Below, in pieces: positions 1 through 8,852 of a stretch of DNA of 64,000 bases. Source of the DNA: Deltaproteobacteria bacterium (GTDB lineage Bacteria; Desulfobacterota; Binatia; HRBIN30; CADEER01); NCBI GenBank assembly GCA_029262455.1, contig JAJCZJ010000049.1, positions 1-64,000 of the forward strand. Direction: 5' to 3'. The first letter of the stretch is position 1. Each line of letters begins with the position of its first letter. Below the pieces are notes generated by a model. That model was not told the origin of the DNA. It saw only the letters and a program-made list of their open reading frames with translations, and searched no databases. The translations under genes were made by a program, and so were the position numbers.

Positions 1-561
1 CACCGGGCCCGGGAGGATCGCGTTGACGCGAACTCCCGGGGCGAGCGAGCGCGCCAGATGGCGAGCGTGGTGCAGAACGCGGCTCTTCGAGGTGCAGTAG
101 GGGACGTAGTCGCGCCAGGGACGGATTGCGGCGACATCGGCGAAGGCGATGATCGCACCGTGGCCGCGGCGGCTCATCGCCGGCCCGATTCGTTCGGCGG
201 GCACGCGAAAAGTCTCGAAGTTGCCACGCATCATGTCGTCCCAGTCAGCCCGAATCGCTGTCCCGAAGGGAGTGCGACGAAAGACCCCGGCGCACGCCAC
301 CCACGCATCGATTGGGCCGAGCTCTCGCTCTGTGTTGTCGAGCATTCTCTCCACGTCGTCAGCGTCTGCAGCGTCGGCTTGGATGCGAAGAGCCCGGACG
401 CCAAGGGCCTCGATTTCGGCCTCTGTGTCGATGGCCGCCTGCTCCGACGAGTGGAAGGTGATGGCGATGTCGGCTCCCTTGGTTGCGAGTTGGAGCGCGA
501 CGGCGCGACCCAACCGGTGGGCACCACCCGTCACCAAAACGATTTTGTTGCGGAGATCCAT
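1..561 (-). CDS. SDR family oxidoreductase, pteridine-reductase-like (3' end cut by window edge)
   Basis: Translating the minus strand from the ATG at 561 gives 187 codons that run off the left edge, so the C-terminus is missing. The N-terminus has a Rossmann cofactor motif, VTGGAHRLG, near residues 9-17. Its Gly-Gly-Ala-x-Arg-Leu-Gly form resembles FolM/PTR1 pteridine reductases more than ordinary SDRs. A YxxxK active-site motif (YCTSK) and a typical NAILPGPV stretch follow. It lies 20 bp downstream of another SDR on the same strand and probably belongs to the malic enzyme-SDR-SDR operon. The substrate is not determined; a pteridine or quinonoid substrate is only suggested by the glycine-motif variant. 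Confidence 0.85.
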   Translation of the reverse strand, partial: MDLRNKIVLVTGGAHRLGRAVALQLATKGADIAITFHSSEQAAIDTEAEIEALGVRALRIQADAADADDVERMLDNTERELGPIDAWVACAGVFRRTPFGTAIRADWDDMMRGNFETFRVPAERIGPAMSRRGHGAIIAFADVAAIRPWRDYVPYCTSKSRVLHHARHLARSLAPGVRVNAILPGPV

Positions 562-581
562 TGAGTCTTGCCGGCGGGTTG

Positions 582-1283
582 TCAGCGGCCCTTCAGGGTT
601 TCATGCGGATTGATCACGATATCGGTCTGTGCGACGCGCTGCGAACTCTCGAGACACTGAATCACGACGTCTGCGACATCCCCTGGCACGAGGAATCGAG
701 TGCGATCGACCTTGCGGTTCGGCGGCACGAAGTCGGTGTCGACGAGGCCCGGATAGATGCAGCACACTTTGATCGAGGTGTCGGCGAGTTCCTCGCGCAG
801 CGACTCGGTGAACCCGCGCAGCCCGGACTTTGCCGCGGCATACGCAGCTTCGCCAGCTCGGCCGCGTTGCGCGGCCGGCGAGAGAATCTGGATGATGGCT
901 CCGCTTCCGCGCTCGATCATGGAGGGCAGGAGTGCGTGTGTGATTCGCATCGGCGCCACGAGGCAAGTCGCCAGCGTGCGGTGCCAGTCTTCGAGGCGGC
1001 TGTGGCGAACCGATATGCGCGGTGTCGCCCAACCGGCGTTGTTGATGAGGATCGACACGTCTTTGCAGCGAGCGATTGCGGCATCCATTGCGTCGGTGTC
1101 GGTGAGGTCGCAGGGCACGGGAGTGATGGCGGTCGGATTGGACGCCGCGAGCTCGGCGAGGGCGTCAGCGCTGCGCGCCAGCGCGTAGGTGTGAATGCCG
1201 GCTTCGGCAATAGCCAACGTAATGGCTCTTCCGATCCCTCGGCTGGCTCCTGTGACGAGAGCTCGGGGGGCTACTAGCGACAA
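582..1283 (-). CDS. SDR family NAD(P)-dependent oxidoreductase
   Basis: A 233-residue classical short-chain dehydrogenase. It has the nucleotide-binding motif TGASRGIG near residues 12-19, the structural NNAG motif near residue 85, and a catalytic YAAAK Tyr-Lys pair near residue 147. The length fits the family. Its first 10 bases overlap the end of the malic enzyme gene, so the two are probably translationally coupled, and a second SDR follows 20 bp downstream. Context (malic enzyme, thiolase, 3-hydroxyacyl-CoA dehydrogenase) suggests a beta-keto- or hydroxy-acyl substrate, but the sequence does not show which one. Confidence 0.88.
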   Translation of the reverse strand: MSLVAPRALVTGASRGIGRAITLAIAEAGIHTYALARSADALAELAASNPTAITPVPCDLTDTDAMDAAIARCKDVSILINNAGWATPRISVRHSRLEDWHRTLATCLVAPMRITHALLPSMIERGSGAIIQILSPAAQRGRAGEAAYAAAKSGLRGFTESLREELADTSIKVCCIYPGLVDTDFVPPNRKVDRTRFLVPGDVADVVIQCLESSQRVAQTDIVINPHETLKGR

Positions 1284-2458
1284 ACTCCGGTCCGTTTTGC
1301 AGCTTCGGCGACGGCCGCGCCGATGTGCTCCGCGACAGTCTTGTCGAGAGGGTCCGGGAGAATTCGCTCGGGCGAGGGCTCGATGACTTCCGCCGCCAGC
1401 GCCTCCGACGCAGCCAGCTTCATCTCATCGTTGATGACCTTTGCGCCAGCATCGAGGGCTCCACGAAATGTCCCTGGGAAAGCCAGGACATTGTTGATCT
1501 GGTTGGGAAAATCGCTTCGCCCGGTGCCGACAACAGCAGCCCCGGCCTCGCGGGCCAGATCCGGCATGATCTCCGGGTCGGGGTTCGCCATGGCGAGGAT
1601 GATGGGGTGCGGCTTCATCGATCGGACCATGTCCTGCGATACCAAGTTTGCCATCGATAGACCGATGAACACGTCTGCGCCGCGGATCGCATCGGCCAAG
1701 CCGCCCTGAAGACCTTCGCGGTTCGTGACCTGGGACAACTCGGCCTTGTAGGGGTTCAGGTCTTTGCGATCCTTGTGGATGATGCCCTTCGAATCGCAGA
1801 GAACGATGTCTCCTACCTTCGATGTGTAGCCGTTTTCTCCGGCGCTCAGAATTAGCTTGGAGCAGGCGATGGCTGAGGCGCCGGAGCCGTTAAAGACGAT
1901 CTTACAGTCGGCCAAGTCTTTGCCGGCTACCTTGAGAGCGTTCAGCAACGCAGCGTGGGTGACGATCGCCGTGCCGTGTTGGTCATCGTGGAAGACCGGG
2001 ATGCCGAGGTCTTGCAGCTGCTCCTCGATTTCAAAGCAGCGCGGGGCGGAAATGTCCTCGAGGTTGATGCCCCCGAAGACCGGTGCGATGGCGCGGACGG
2101 TTCTCACGATCTCGTCGGCGTCCTGTGTGCGCAGGCAGATCGGAAAGCCGTCGATATCGGCAAAGGCCTTGAACAAGATGGCCTTGCCTTCCATGACCGG
2201 GATCGACGCTTCGGCACCGAGATTCCCGAGGCCGAGAATGGCGGATCCGTCGGAGACGATGGCGACGGTGTTGCGCTTGATCGTCAGGTCGAAGACCCTC
2301 TCCGGATGTTGGTGAATCTCGTTGCATACAGCCGCCACCCCGGGGGTGTAGGCGGTGCTGAGGTCATCGCGAGTCTTGAGGGGGATCTTGCTTTCGACGG
2401 AAAGCTTGCCGTGCAGTCGATCGTGCATTTCGATCGACTTGCGATCGTATTCACTCAT
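1274..2458 (-). CDS. NAD(P)-dependent malic enzyme, short type
   Basis: Oxidative decarboxylation of malate to pyruvate with NAD(P)+ reduction, in the cytoplasm. The 394-residue protein is the short bacterial form without the phosphotransacetylase-like extension of MaeB. It carries the TPGVAAV and VSDGSAILGLGNLG signatures, the metal-binding region ending in HDDQHGTA, and a Rossmann motif GSGASA in the C-terminal half. It is the first gene of a tight operon with two SDRs. Malic enzyme can convert C4 acids from the ethylmalonyl-CoA or propionate routes to pyruvate while making NADPH, which fits nearby ecm, mcd and lyase genes. Cofactor preference cannot be read from the sequence. Confidence 0.93.
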   Translation of the reverse strand: MSEYDRKSIEMHDRLHGKLSVESKIPLKTRDDLSTAYTPGVAAVCNEIHQHPERVFDLTIKRNTVAIVSDGSAILGLGNLGAEASIPVMEGKAILFKAFADIDGFPICLRTQDADEIVRTVRAIAPVFGGINLEDISAPRCFEIEEQLQDLGIPVFHDDQHGTAIVTHAALLNALKVAGKDLADCKIVFNGSGASAIACSKLILSAGENGYTSKVGDIVLCDSKGIIHKDRKDLNPYKAELSQVTNREGLQGGLADAIRGADVFIGLSMANLVSQDMVRSMKPHPIILAMANPDPEIMPDLAREAGAAVVGTGRSDFPNQINNVLAFPGTFRGALDAGAKVINDEMKLAASEALAAEVIEPSPERILPDPLDKTVAEHIGAAVAEAAKRTGVCR

Positions 2459-2542
2459 GTTTTGGGACAGCCTCGAGCAGTGGTGTGGGTTAGCAGGTTT
2501 ATGCGGAACAGGGGATGACGCTCGATCAGTCGCGCCGCGCCG

Positions 2543-3772
2543 TCAGTAGCCGACGACGAAGCAGCAGCTCGTCGTGCCACTTCCTCCAATATTGAGTGTT
2601 GCGATCTTCTTGGCGCCCTCGACTTGATAGTCACCGGCTTGCTCGGTGACCTGCTTGTGCGCGTCAAGCACCTGGCGGCACCCGGTCGCGCCGACAGGGT
2701 GTCCGGCTCCGATAAGACCGCCACTCGGATTGATCGGCTTCTTTCCACCGAGCTCGATCACTCCGTCCTCTATTGCCTTCCAGGACTCGCCCGGTTTGGT
2801 CAGGCCGAAGTGGTCGATCGCCATGTATTCCGAAGTCGTGAAGCAGTCGTGGGTTTCGATGGCATCGACGTCTGCGACGCCCGACACACCGGCTCGCTTG
2901 AAAGCATCGGTGATGGCTTGTCGAGTGTGGGGAAGCACATATTCGTTGTCGGCGCTCTCGGCGACCTTCGTGGTGAATTCGAGAGGCGCCGTGCGGTGCC
3001 CCCAGCCGAGGATCTTTGGCAGCGAGGAGAGCTTGATTCCGCGCTTCTTGGCGTAGGCGGCGGCACCTTCTTCCGAGGCAAGGAACAGGGCGACGGCTCC
3101 GTCGGTCACCTGTGAGCAATCCGAAACCTTGATGCGGCCGCCGATGATGCTGTTGAACTTGTCGTTGGCGTTGGCATGGTCTTCGGTCATGTACCAGCTG
3201 CGGGTTTGTGCGTTCGGATTGCGCTTGGCGTTGGAGTAGTTGACGGCCGAGATGTGCGCCAGATGCTCGTCCTTCAATCCGTAGCGCTTGTCATACTCGT
3301 CTCCGAGGCGCCCGAAGAGCTTGGGGAACGGGAAGTCCACACCCTCTGCCTCGCGCTCGTACCACGCTGCGGTGCCGAGATAATCGCCGCCGGTCTTTGG
3401 ATCGACAGTCTTCATCTGCTCGACTCCAACGACCATTGCGGTGTCGTAGCGACCGGCCTCGATCTCAGCCGAGGCGGCCAAGAGAGCAATGCTGCCGGAA
3501 GCGCAGGCTGCTTCGTGACGTCCTGTCGGCAATCCCGAGAAGCTCGGGTCGGCATCGACGAGGAAGGCGCCGAGGTGGCCCTGCATGGAATAGAGTTCGG
3601 CTGCGAAGTTGCCGACGTGACCGGTGTCCACATCGGCCGGGTCCATTCCGGTCTCGTCCAAGCCCCCGATAACCGCCTCGCGGATCATGGCCATGATGTG
3701 CTTGTTTTCCTTGGTCCAGTTGCGCGCGAAATCGGTCTGATATCCGCCAAGTACGTACACCGGTTTGGCCAT
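2543..3772 (-). CDS. SCP2-type acyl-CoA thiolase (acetyl-CoA acetyltransferase family)
   Basis: A 409-residue thiolase-superfamily protein. It has the acyl-accepting cysteine in an EAACASGS context near residue 90, a GGLIGAGHPVGATG motif near residue 354, and a C-terminal NIGGSGTTSCCFV segment with the second active-site cysteine region. The sequence resembles SCP2-thiolase/lipid-transfer-type thiolases rather than PhaA. Start ATG 3772 follows a strong GGAGGAG site. It probably performs thiolytic cleavage or condensation in beta-oxidation. The 3-hydroxyacyl-CoA dehydrogenase gene lies 121 bp upstream on the same strand, with a promoter-like sequence between them. Confidence 0.9.
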   Translation of the reverse strand: MAKPVYVLGGYQTDFARNWTKENKHIMAMIREAVIGGLDETGMDPADVDTGHVGNFAAELYSMQGHLGAFLVDADPSFSGLPTGRHEAACASGSIALLAASAEIEAGRYDTAMVVGVEQMKTVDPKTGGDYLGTAAWYEREAEGVDFPFPKLFGRLGDEYDKRYGLKDEHLAHISAVNYSNAKRNPNAQTRSWYMTEDHANANDKFNSIIGGRIKVSDCSQVTDGAVALFLASEEGAAAYAKKRGIKLSSLPKILGWGHRTAPLEFTTKVAESADNEYVLPHTRQAITDAFKRAGVSGVADVDAIETHDCFTTSEYMAIDHFGLTKPGESWKAIEDGVIELGGKKPINPSGGLIGAGHPVGATGCRQVLDAHKQVTEQAGDYQVEGAKKIATLNIGGSGTTSCCFVVGY

Positions 3773-3812
3773 CGTTGCTCCTCCGTCGGCTCAGGGTAAA
3801 ACGAGTTTTGAG

Positions 3813-3841
3813 ATTATTCCCCAGGTTGTAGCGTTGGGCAA
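3813..3841 (-). promoter_or_regulatory. Putative sigma-70 promoter for the thiolase gene
   Basis: On the minus strand a TTGCCC box (3841-3836) is followed after exactly 17 bases by AATAAT (3818-3813). This is a good -35/-10 arrangement about 40 bases before the thiolase start codon. Found by eye only. Confidence 0.4.
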
Positions 3842-3893
3842 GCCGGGTCGTACAACTATCCAAGTTAATTAGGAAAAATGGCTCACCACGCGC

Positions 3894-5201
3894 TCAGGCG
3901 GCGAAGAACTTTCCGATATTGACGTTGGCCTCGCGGAAAAGGGGCTTGTCGCCGGAAGCCTTCGCCAAGACCTCTGGTACTTGCAGGCCGCACTTCTCGA
4001 TTTGGGAGATCGTTTCCTTGAGCCCGATGACGTCGGTGAGAACGGTCGGAGGCGCCCAGTTGAAGCCGAAGCCCATGATCCGATCGACGTCGCGCGGCTC
4101 TTTGACGACCTCATTTTCGCCGACGCGGTTCAACGCGTAGCTGACGTAGCCAAAGATGACCTTGCGGGCGATGTCTGCTTCCTTGCCCTTGGCGGTGACG
4201 AACAACTTCATTGCTTCCTGATAGCGGCCAACCCGGTGCAGGGTGCACATGTCTTCGATGAACTGGACCGGCTCGACCTTGGCGTCACCCGGGGCGAGAT
4301 ACTTGCCGCTGGCAGGATCGAGCGTGTAGCGGACGTTCTTGCCGCCTTCCTTGGCGCGCCGATAGAAGCCACCCTTGTCGCCGGTCTTGTTGCCCAGGTG
4401 CCCCTTGCTGATCAGGTTGTCTACATATTTCGGCAGAGCGAAGGCGGAGTGGGCTTCGTCTTTGATATTGTCGTAGACGTTATCGACGATGGCCTTGTGA
4501 ACATCGAGTCCGACAAGGTCGACGGTTGCCAGCGGCTGCATGGCGCGGCCGGTGTACGGCCCAACCACGTAGTCCATGTAGGCGACGCCGTGCTCTTCGG
4601 CGAGCTGCGCGACTTCGTTCATCACCTTGAAGCCGACCCGGTTGCCGGCAAAGGCGGGGAGGTCGCGACAGACAGTGACGATTCGCCCGAAGCGATTCTC
4701 CAACATCTCGACGATTGGGGCGACGAGGGCGGGGTCGGTGCCTGCGTGGGGGATGACCTCGGTACCGACGATGACGTTGGGCGGATTGAAAAGGTGGATC
4801 CCGAGAAAGTTCTTGGCGAAGCTTTCGTCGCCAGCCGCTGCCATTTCGGTGATGGATAGGCCTGAAGACACTGTCGCGACGATCGAGTCTGGTTGGCGCG
4901 CTTTGGTGACCCGGCCAAAGAACTCCTTCTTGATGTCGAGGTCTTCGGCGAGGGCCTCGAAAATAAGGTCGGCCTCAGCTACCGAACTCTCGAGATCGGC
5001 ATCGTAACTGCCGACCTTCATTAGACTGCCGATGGTTGCGGACTTGGCCATTCCCTGTGCCGACTCGAGTCCGGCCTGGGCCTTGTCGGCGGAGCGCGCC
5101 AACAAGGTCACTTCGCAGCCACCCGCTGCGAAAACCTCGGCGCTGCCGGCTCCCATGGTGCCGTTTGCGCCAAGCACCACTACTTTGTGGATGTCTTTCA
5201 T
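3894..5201 (-). CDS. 3-hydroxyacyl-CoA dehydrogenase with duplicated C-terminal domain
   Basis: NAD-dependent oxidation of 3-hydroxyacyl-CoA to 3-ketoacyl-CoA in beta-oxidation. The N-terminal Rossmann domain (about residues 1-185) has VLGANGTMGAG and the family's NPP motif (IHLFNPPN). A first 3HCDH C-terminal domain follows, and a second 3HCDH-like domain covers about residues 330-430. This is the layout of the dehydrogenase half of FadB without the hydratase half. I placed the start at 5201 because AAGGAG lies just upstream; the reading frame stays open for 77 more codons without domain homology. It stands upstream of the thiolase on the same strand, so the pair supplies the last two beta-oxidation steps. 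Confidence 0.9.
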   Translation of the reverse strand: MKDIHKVVVLGANGTMGAGSAEVFAAGGCEVTLLARSADKAQAGLESAQGMAKSATIGSLMKVGSYDADLESSVAEADLIFEALAEDLDIKKEFFGRVTKARQPDSIVATVSSGLSITEMAAAGDESFAKNFLGIHLFNPPNVIVGTEVIPHAGTDPALVAPIVEMLENRFGRIVTVCRDLPAFAGNRVGFKVMNEVAQLAEEHGVAYMDYVVGPYTGRAMQPLATVDLVGLDVHKAIVDNVYDNIKDEAHSAFALPKYVDNLISKGHLGNKTGDKGGFYRRAKEGGKNVRYTLDPASGKYLAPGDAKVEPVQFIEDMCTLHRVGRYQEAMKLFVTAKGKEADIARKVIFGYVSYALNRVGENEVVKEPRDVDRIMGFGFNWAPPTVLTDVIGLKETISQIEKCGLQVPEVLAKASGDKPLFREANVNIGKFFAA

Positions 5202-5375
5202 ATGAATGCTCCTTCTGGCCGGGATCCTGCGTGTGAACCGTCGTGAGTCGCATTTTTCGATGGCCAAGACAAGAACCGTCGGAGAATCCCTCTCGAAACA
5301 GGTTCGGAGGCGTCGCTGTGCCCTGCGCGGAATCGAGGCCTTTTTTTTCGTGTCGGACTGGAACCCGCGGGGCCT

Positions 5376-6773
5376 ATGATGGCTTATTCGATCGGAATCG
5401 AATATTGGCCTTTCGTTATGCATGGTGAACACGCATCGTTAGACTTTGTCGGGATCGCCTGGCGTCTTGGCGCAACCCTGTTTTTTGTCGTCCTCAATGG
5501 CTACTTCGTCGCCGCTGAGTTTGCACTGGTCAAGGTGCGAGCCGGTCGCATTGACGAACTGGCGAGCAAAGGGGACCGCCGGGCTGTGCGTGTCCAGCAC
5601 ATCCAACAGCACCTCGACCGCTATCTGTCGGCCTGTCAGCTGGGGATTACACTTGCCAGTTTGATTCTCGGGGCGCTCGGTGAGCCGGCGGTTTCGGTCC
5701 TGATCGTCGCCGCCGCGGGAAGGTTCGGTGTTTCGATCGCCGACGCTGCCTGGTTGCCCTACGTCTCGATCGGGTTCGCCTTCGCGGTGATCACGATCCT
5801 GCACATGACATTGGGCGAACAGGCGCCGAAGATGTGGGCACTGCGCAAGGCGGAAGACACCGCTCTTCGGACCTCGCTCACCCTTTGGCTTTTTACGACG
5901 GTGCTGCGCCCATTCATTTCGGCCGTGAATTGGATCTCCAATGCCATGCTGCGGGCCGCTGGATTGCCGGCCGGCGGTCACGGTGAGGAGCATACGGCGG
6001 AAGAGATTCGAAGTATCCTCTCGTTGTCGGCTCGTTCGGGGCACATTTCCGATCGGGAATTCGAACTCACCGAGAATGTCTTTCGAATGATCTCACTCGA
6101 AGTGCGCCACCTCGTGGTGCCGCGCGTCGATATCGAATACCTGTCGCTGGAAAAGTCGGCCGAGGCTCATTTGGCTCAGATTCGTTCCACCAAACACAGC
6201 CGGCTGCCGTTGTGCGAGGTCGCACTGGATTCCGTCGTTGGAATGGTCCATGCCCAGGATGCTTTAGAGCGCGCTCTCGATGGCCCGCTGGACCTTCGGA
6301 AGATAGCTCGCGAGGTCCTCGTCGTTCCCGATACGATGCCAGTTTCTGACTTCCTTCTCGAATTACAGACCAAACAGAACCACTGCGCTGTCGTGGTCGA
6401 CGAGCGCGGTACCGCGATCGGCATGGCGTTCCGCGAAGACGCCCTGGAAGAAATCGTCGGCCCGCTCGGCGATGAATTCGACGAGCCGGAATCGCACTTC
6501 CGCGACGTCGGCGAGGGTACGTATGAGCTCTCCGGCCGAATTTCGATGCCCGAGGTGGTCGGGCGGTTGGACATCGACCTGAATCCCGACGAGGACGAGT
6601 CGGAGGATACGATCGGGGGCCATCTGACGGCCCGGCTCGGTCGTCAACCGAAGGTTGGTGACAAGACCTTGATCGGGTCCTACGAAGCTTCGGTGATCGA
6701 GGCCAACGGCCGCCGGGTCGAGCGCGTGCGGCTGCGAAAAGTTCCTCTCGAAGAGCCGATCGTCGAGGAGTGA
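5376..6773 (+). CDS. CNNM/CorC (HlyC/CorC) family membrane protein with CBS domains
   Basis: The layout is DUF21/CNNM: an N-terminal domain of about four membrane helices (residues 25-190, including GYFVAAEFALVK and LGITLASLILGALGEP), then a CBS pair (about 235-370, with MEGMVHAQD-like and VVVDERGTAIG segments), then the C-terminal CorC_HlyC/transporter-associated domain (about 380-460). Members are linked to magnesium or cobalt ion homeostasis. The start may be the ATG at 5418 (residue 15) rather than 5376, as neither has a clear ribosome site. It is divergent from the 3-hydroxyacyl-CoA dehydrogenase gene. Confidence 0.88.
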   Translation: MMAYSIGIEYWPFVMHGEHASLDFVGIAWRLGATLFFVVLNGYFVAAEFALVKVRAGRIDELASKGDRRAVRVQHIQQHLDRYLSACQLGITLASLILGALGEPAVSVLIVAAAGRFGVSIADAAWLPYVSIGFAFAVITILHMTLGEQAPKMWALRKAEDTALRTSLTLWLFTTVLRPFISAVNWISNAMLRAAGLPAGGHGEEHTAEEIRSILSLSARSGHISDREFELTENVFRMISLEVRHLVVPRVDIEYLSLEKSAEAHLAQIRSTKHSRLPLCEVALDSVVGMVHAQDALERALDGPLDLRKIAREVLVVPDTMPVSDFLLELQTKQNHCAVVVDERGTAIGMAFREDALEEIVGPLGDEFDEPESHFRDVGEGTYELSGRISMPEVVGRLDIDLNPDEDESEDTIGGHLTARLGRQPKVGDKTLIGSYEASVIEANGRRVERVRLRKVPLEEPIVEE

Positions 6774-6827
6774 GGATCTGCCGGTCGCTGTCTAGGATTC
6801 TTCAAGTATGCAGGGTAAGTTCTGAGA

Positions 6828-8783
6828 ATGTCCGAGCGCAGAGCACCCTGGTTGATGCGGACCTATGCGGGGCACAGTGACCCACATGCGGCCAACGAGT
6901 TGTTTAGGACCAACTTGGCGAAAGGCCAGACGGGTCTGAGCGTAGCTTTCGATCTGCCGACCCAAACCGGCTACGATTCCGACCACCCCATGGCGGCGGG
7001 CGAAGTCGGTAAAGTCGGCGTCCCAATTTGCCATCTTGGCGACATGGAGGCGCTCTTCGACCAGATCCCTCTGGCGCAGATGAACACCTCGATGACCATT
7101 AACGCTCCGGCGCCGTGGTTATTGGCGCTGTATGTCGCCGCGGCGGAGCGCCAGGGAGCCGATCCAAAGGCTTTGCGGGGAACGACGCAGAACGACGTTC
7201 TCAAAGAGTTCCTATCGCGCGGAACCTACATTTTCCCACCGCAGCCTTCGCTGCGGCTGACAGCCGACACGATCGAGTACACGGTGGCGAACGTGCCGAA
7301 GTGGAACCCGATGAACGTGTGCAGCTACCACCTGCAGGAAGCCGGTGCGACGCCGGTACAGGAGATCGCGTTTTCCCTGGCCAATGCCTTTGCCGTCCTC
7401 GACGAGGTCAAGGATCGCCCGGGAGTTCCGATCGATGATGTCGTCGGTCGGCTGTCGTTCTTCGTCAATGCTGGGATCCGGTTCATCGAAGAGCTGTGCA
7501 AGCTCAAGGTGATGACGCGCCTATGGGACCGGCTGACCGAAGAGCGCTACGGCGTCGCCGATCCAAAGAAGCGGCGCTTCCGCTACGGCGTGCAAGTGAA
7601 TTCGCTCGGGTTGACCGCACAGCAGCCGGAGAACAACGTCCAGCGAATCGTTCTCGAGATGCTCGCCGTGACGATGTCGAAAGAGGCTCGAGCGCGCTCG
7701 GTCCAGTTGCCGGCGTGGAATGAAGCCCTTGGATTGCCGCGCCCCTGGGACCAGCAATGGTCCTTGCGCATTCAGCAGGTGCTCGCCTTCGAGACCGATC
7801 TGCTCGACTACGAGGAGGATATTTTCGCCGGCTCCACCGTCATTGAGGCGAAAGTCGCGGAGCTCGAAAGCGCGGCGCTCGCCGAACTTGCCCGCTTCGA
7901 AGAAATGGGCGGCGCCGCGCAGGCGATCGACGCGATGAAACAGGCGTTGGTGGCGTCGCACGCGAAGCGCCAGCGCGACATCGAATCGGGCGACATCGTC
8001 GTGGTCGGGGTCAACGCATATCAAGAGTGCGAACCATCGCCCCTCACGCAAGGCGACCTCGATTCAATCGAAGTCGTCGATCCGGCGGCGGCACGCGGGC
8101 AGATCGAGCGCTTGCGCGCCTTTCGCGATGGACGAGACCAGGCCGAGGTCGCGGCCGCGCTGGCCGGGTTGGCCGACGCGGCTCGTTCGGGCGCGAACAT
8201 CATGCCGCCGTCGATTCGGGCGGCCAAGGTAGGCGTCACGACCGGCGAGTGGGCCGGGACATTGCGTGAAGTTTTCGGCGAGTTTCGCGCGCCGACAGGG
8301 TTGCAGGGCGCCGGGGCGGCGTCGCGCTCGGATGTGTTGTCCGCACTGCAGGCGCGCACCAAGAAGGTATCCGACAAACTGGGACGGCCTCTCAAGCTGT
8401 TGGTCGGTAAGCCCGGCTTGGACGGCCACTCGAACGGGGCGGAACAGGTCGCAGTGCGCGCCAAGGATGCCGGTTTCGAGGTCGTCTATCAGGGGATCCG
8501 TTTGACGCCCGAGCAGATCGTTGCCTCGGCGTTGGAGGAAGATGTCGATGCGATCGGTCTGTCGATCCATTCCGGTTCACACATGACCCTGGTGCCGCGC
8601 ATCACCGAGCTCCTGCGCGAGCGGGGAGCTGGCGATGTCCCGGTGATCGTAGGCGGGATCATCCCGGATGTGGATCGCAAGGTACTGATGAAAGCGGGCA
8701 TTGCTGCGGTTTACACGCCCGGAGAATCGACCCTGAGTGACATCGTCGGTGACATTGCGGAATTAATCGGCGCGCGTCGGTGA
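6828..8783 (+). CDS. ecm: Ethylmalonyl-CoA mutase (B12-dependent)
   Basis: Adenosylcobalamin-dependent rearrangement of ethylmalonyl-CoA to methylsuccinyl-CoA, the signature step of the ethylmalonyl-CoA pathway. The 651-residue chain has the mutase TIM barrel (about 1-510, with RTYAGHS, FDLPTQTGYDSDHP and NTSMTINAPAPWLLALY). It then has the C-terminal B12-binding domain with the DxHxxG motif at D532, H534 and G537. The NTSMTINA and PWDQQWSLR segments match Ecm as I know it from Rhodobacter, whereas methylmalonyl-CoA mutases have different residues there. Both domains are in one chain of the expected length. The mcd and lyase genes of the same pathway lie 5-8 kb downstream. Confidence 0.88.
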   Translation: MSERRAPWLMRTYAGHSDPHAANELFRTNLAKGQTGLSVAFDLPTQTGYDSDHPMAAGEVGKVGVPICHLGDMEALFDQIPLAQMNTSMTINAPAPWLLALYVAAAERQGADPKALRGTTQNDVLKEFLSRGTYIFPPQPSLRLTADTIEYTVANVPKWNPMNVCSYHLQEAGATPVQEIAFSLANAFAVLDEVKDRPGVPIDDVVGRLSFFVNAGIRFIEELCKLKVMTRLWDRLTEERYGVADPKKRRFRYGVQVNSLGLTAQQPENNVQRIVLEMLAVTMSKEARARSVQLPAWNEALGLPRPWDQQWSLRIQQVLAFETDLLDYEEDIFAGSTVIEAKVAELESAALAELARFEEMGGAAQAIDAMKQALVASHAKRQRDIESGDIVVVGVNAYQECEPSPLTQGDLDSIEVVDPAAARGQIERLRAFRDGRDQAEVAAALAGLADAARSGANIMPPSIRAAKVGVTTGEWAGTLREVFGEFRAPTGLQGAGAASRSDVLSALQARTKKVSDKLGRPLKLLVGKPGLDGHSNGAEQVAVRAKDAGFEVVYQGIRLTPEQIVASALEEDVDAIGLSIHSGSHMTLVPRITELLRERGAGDVPVIVGGIIPDVDRKVLMKAGIAAVYTPGESTLSDIVGDIAELIGARR

Positions 8784-8852
8784 GATCTGCTTCGAGTCCG
8801 AACCGACAGTCACACTTTCAAGACCCTGTGCGCTCGGACATCTCTTCCTGAA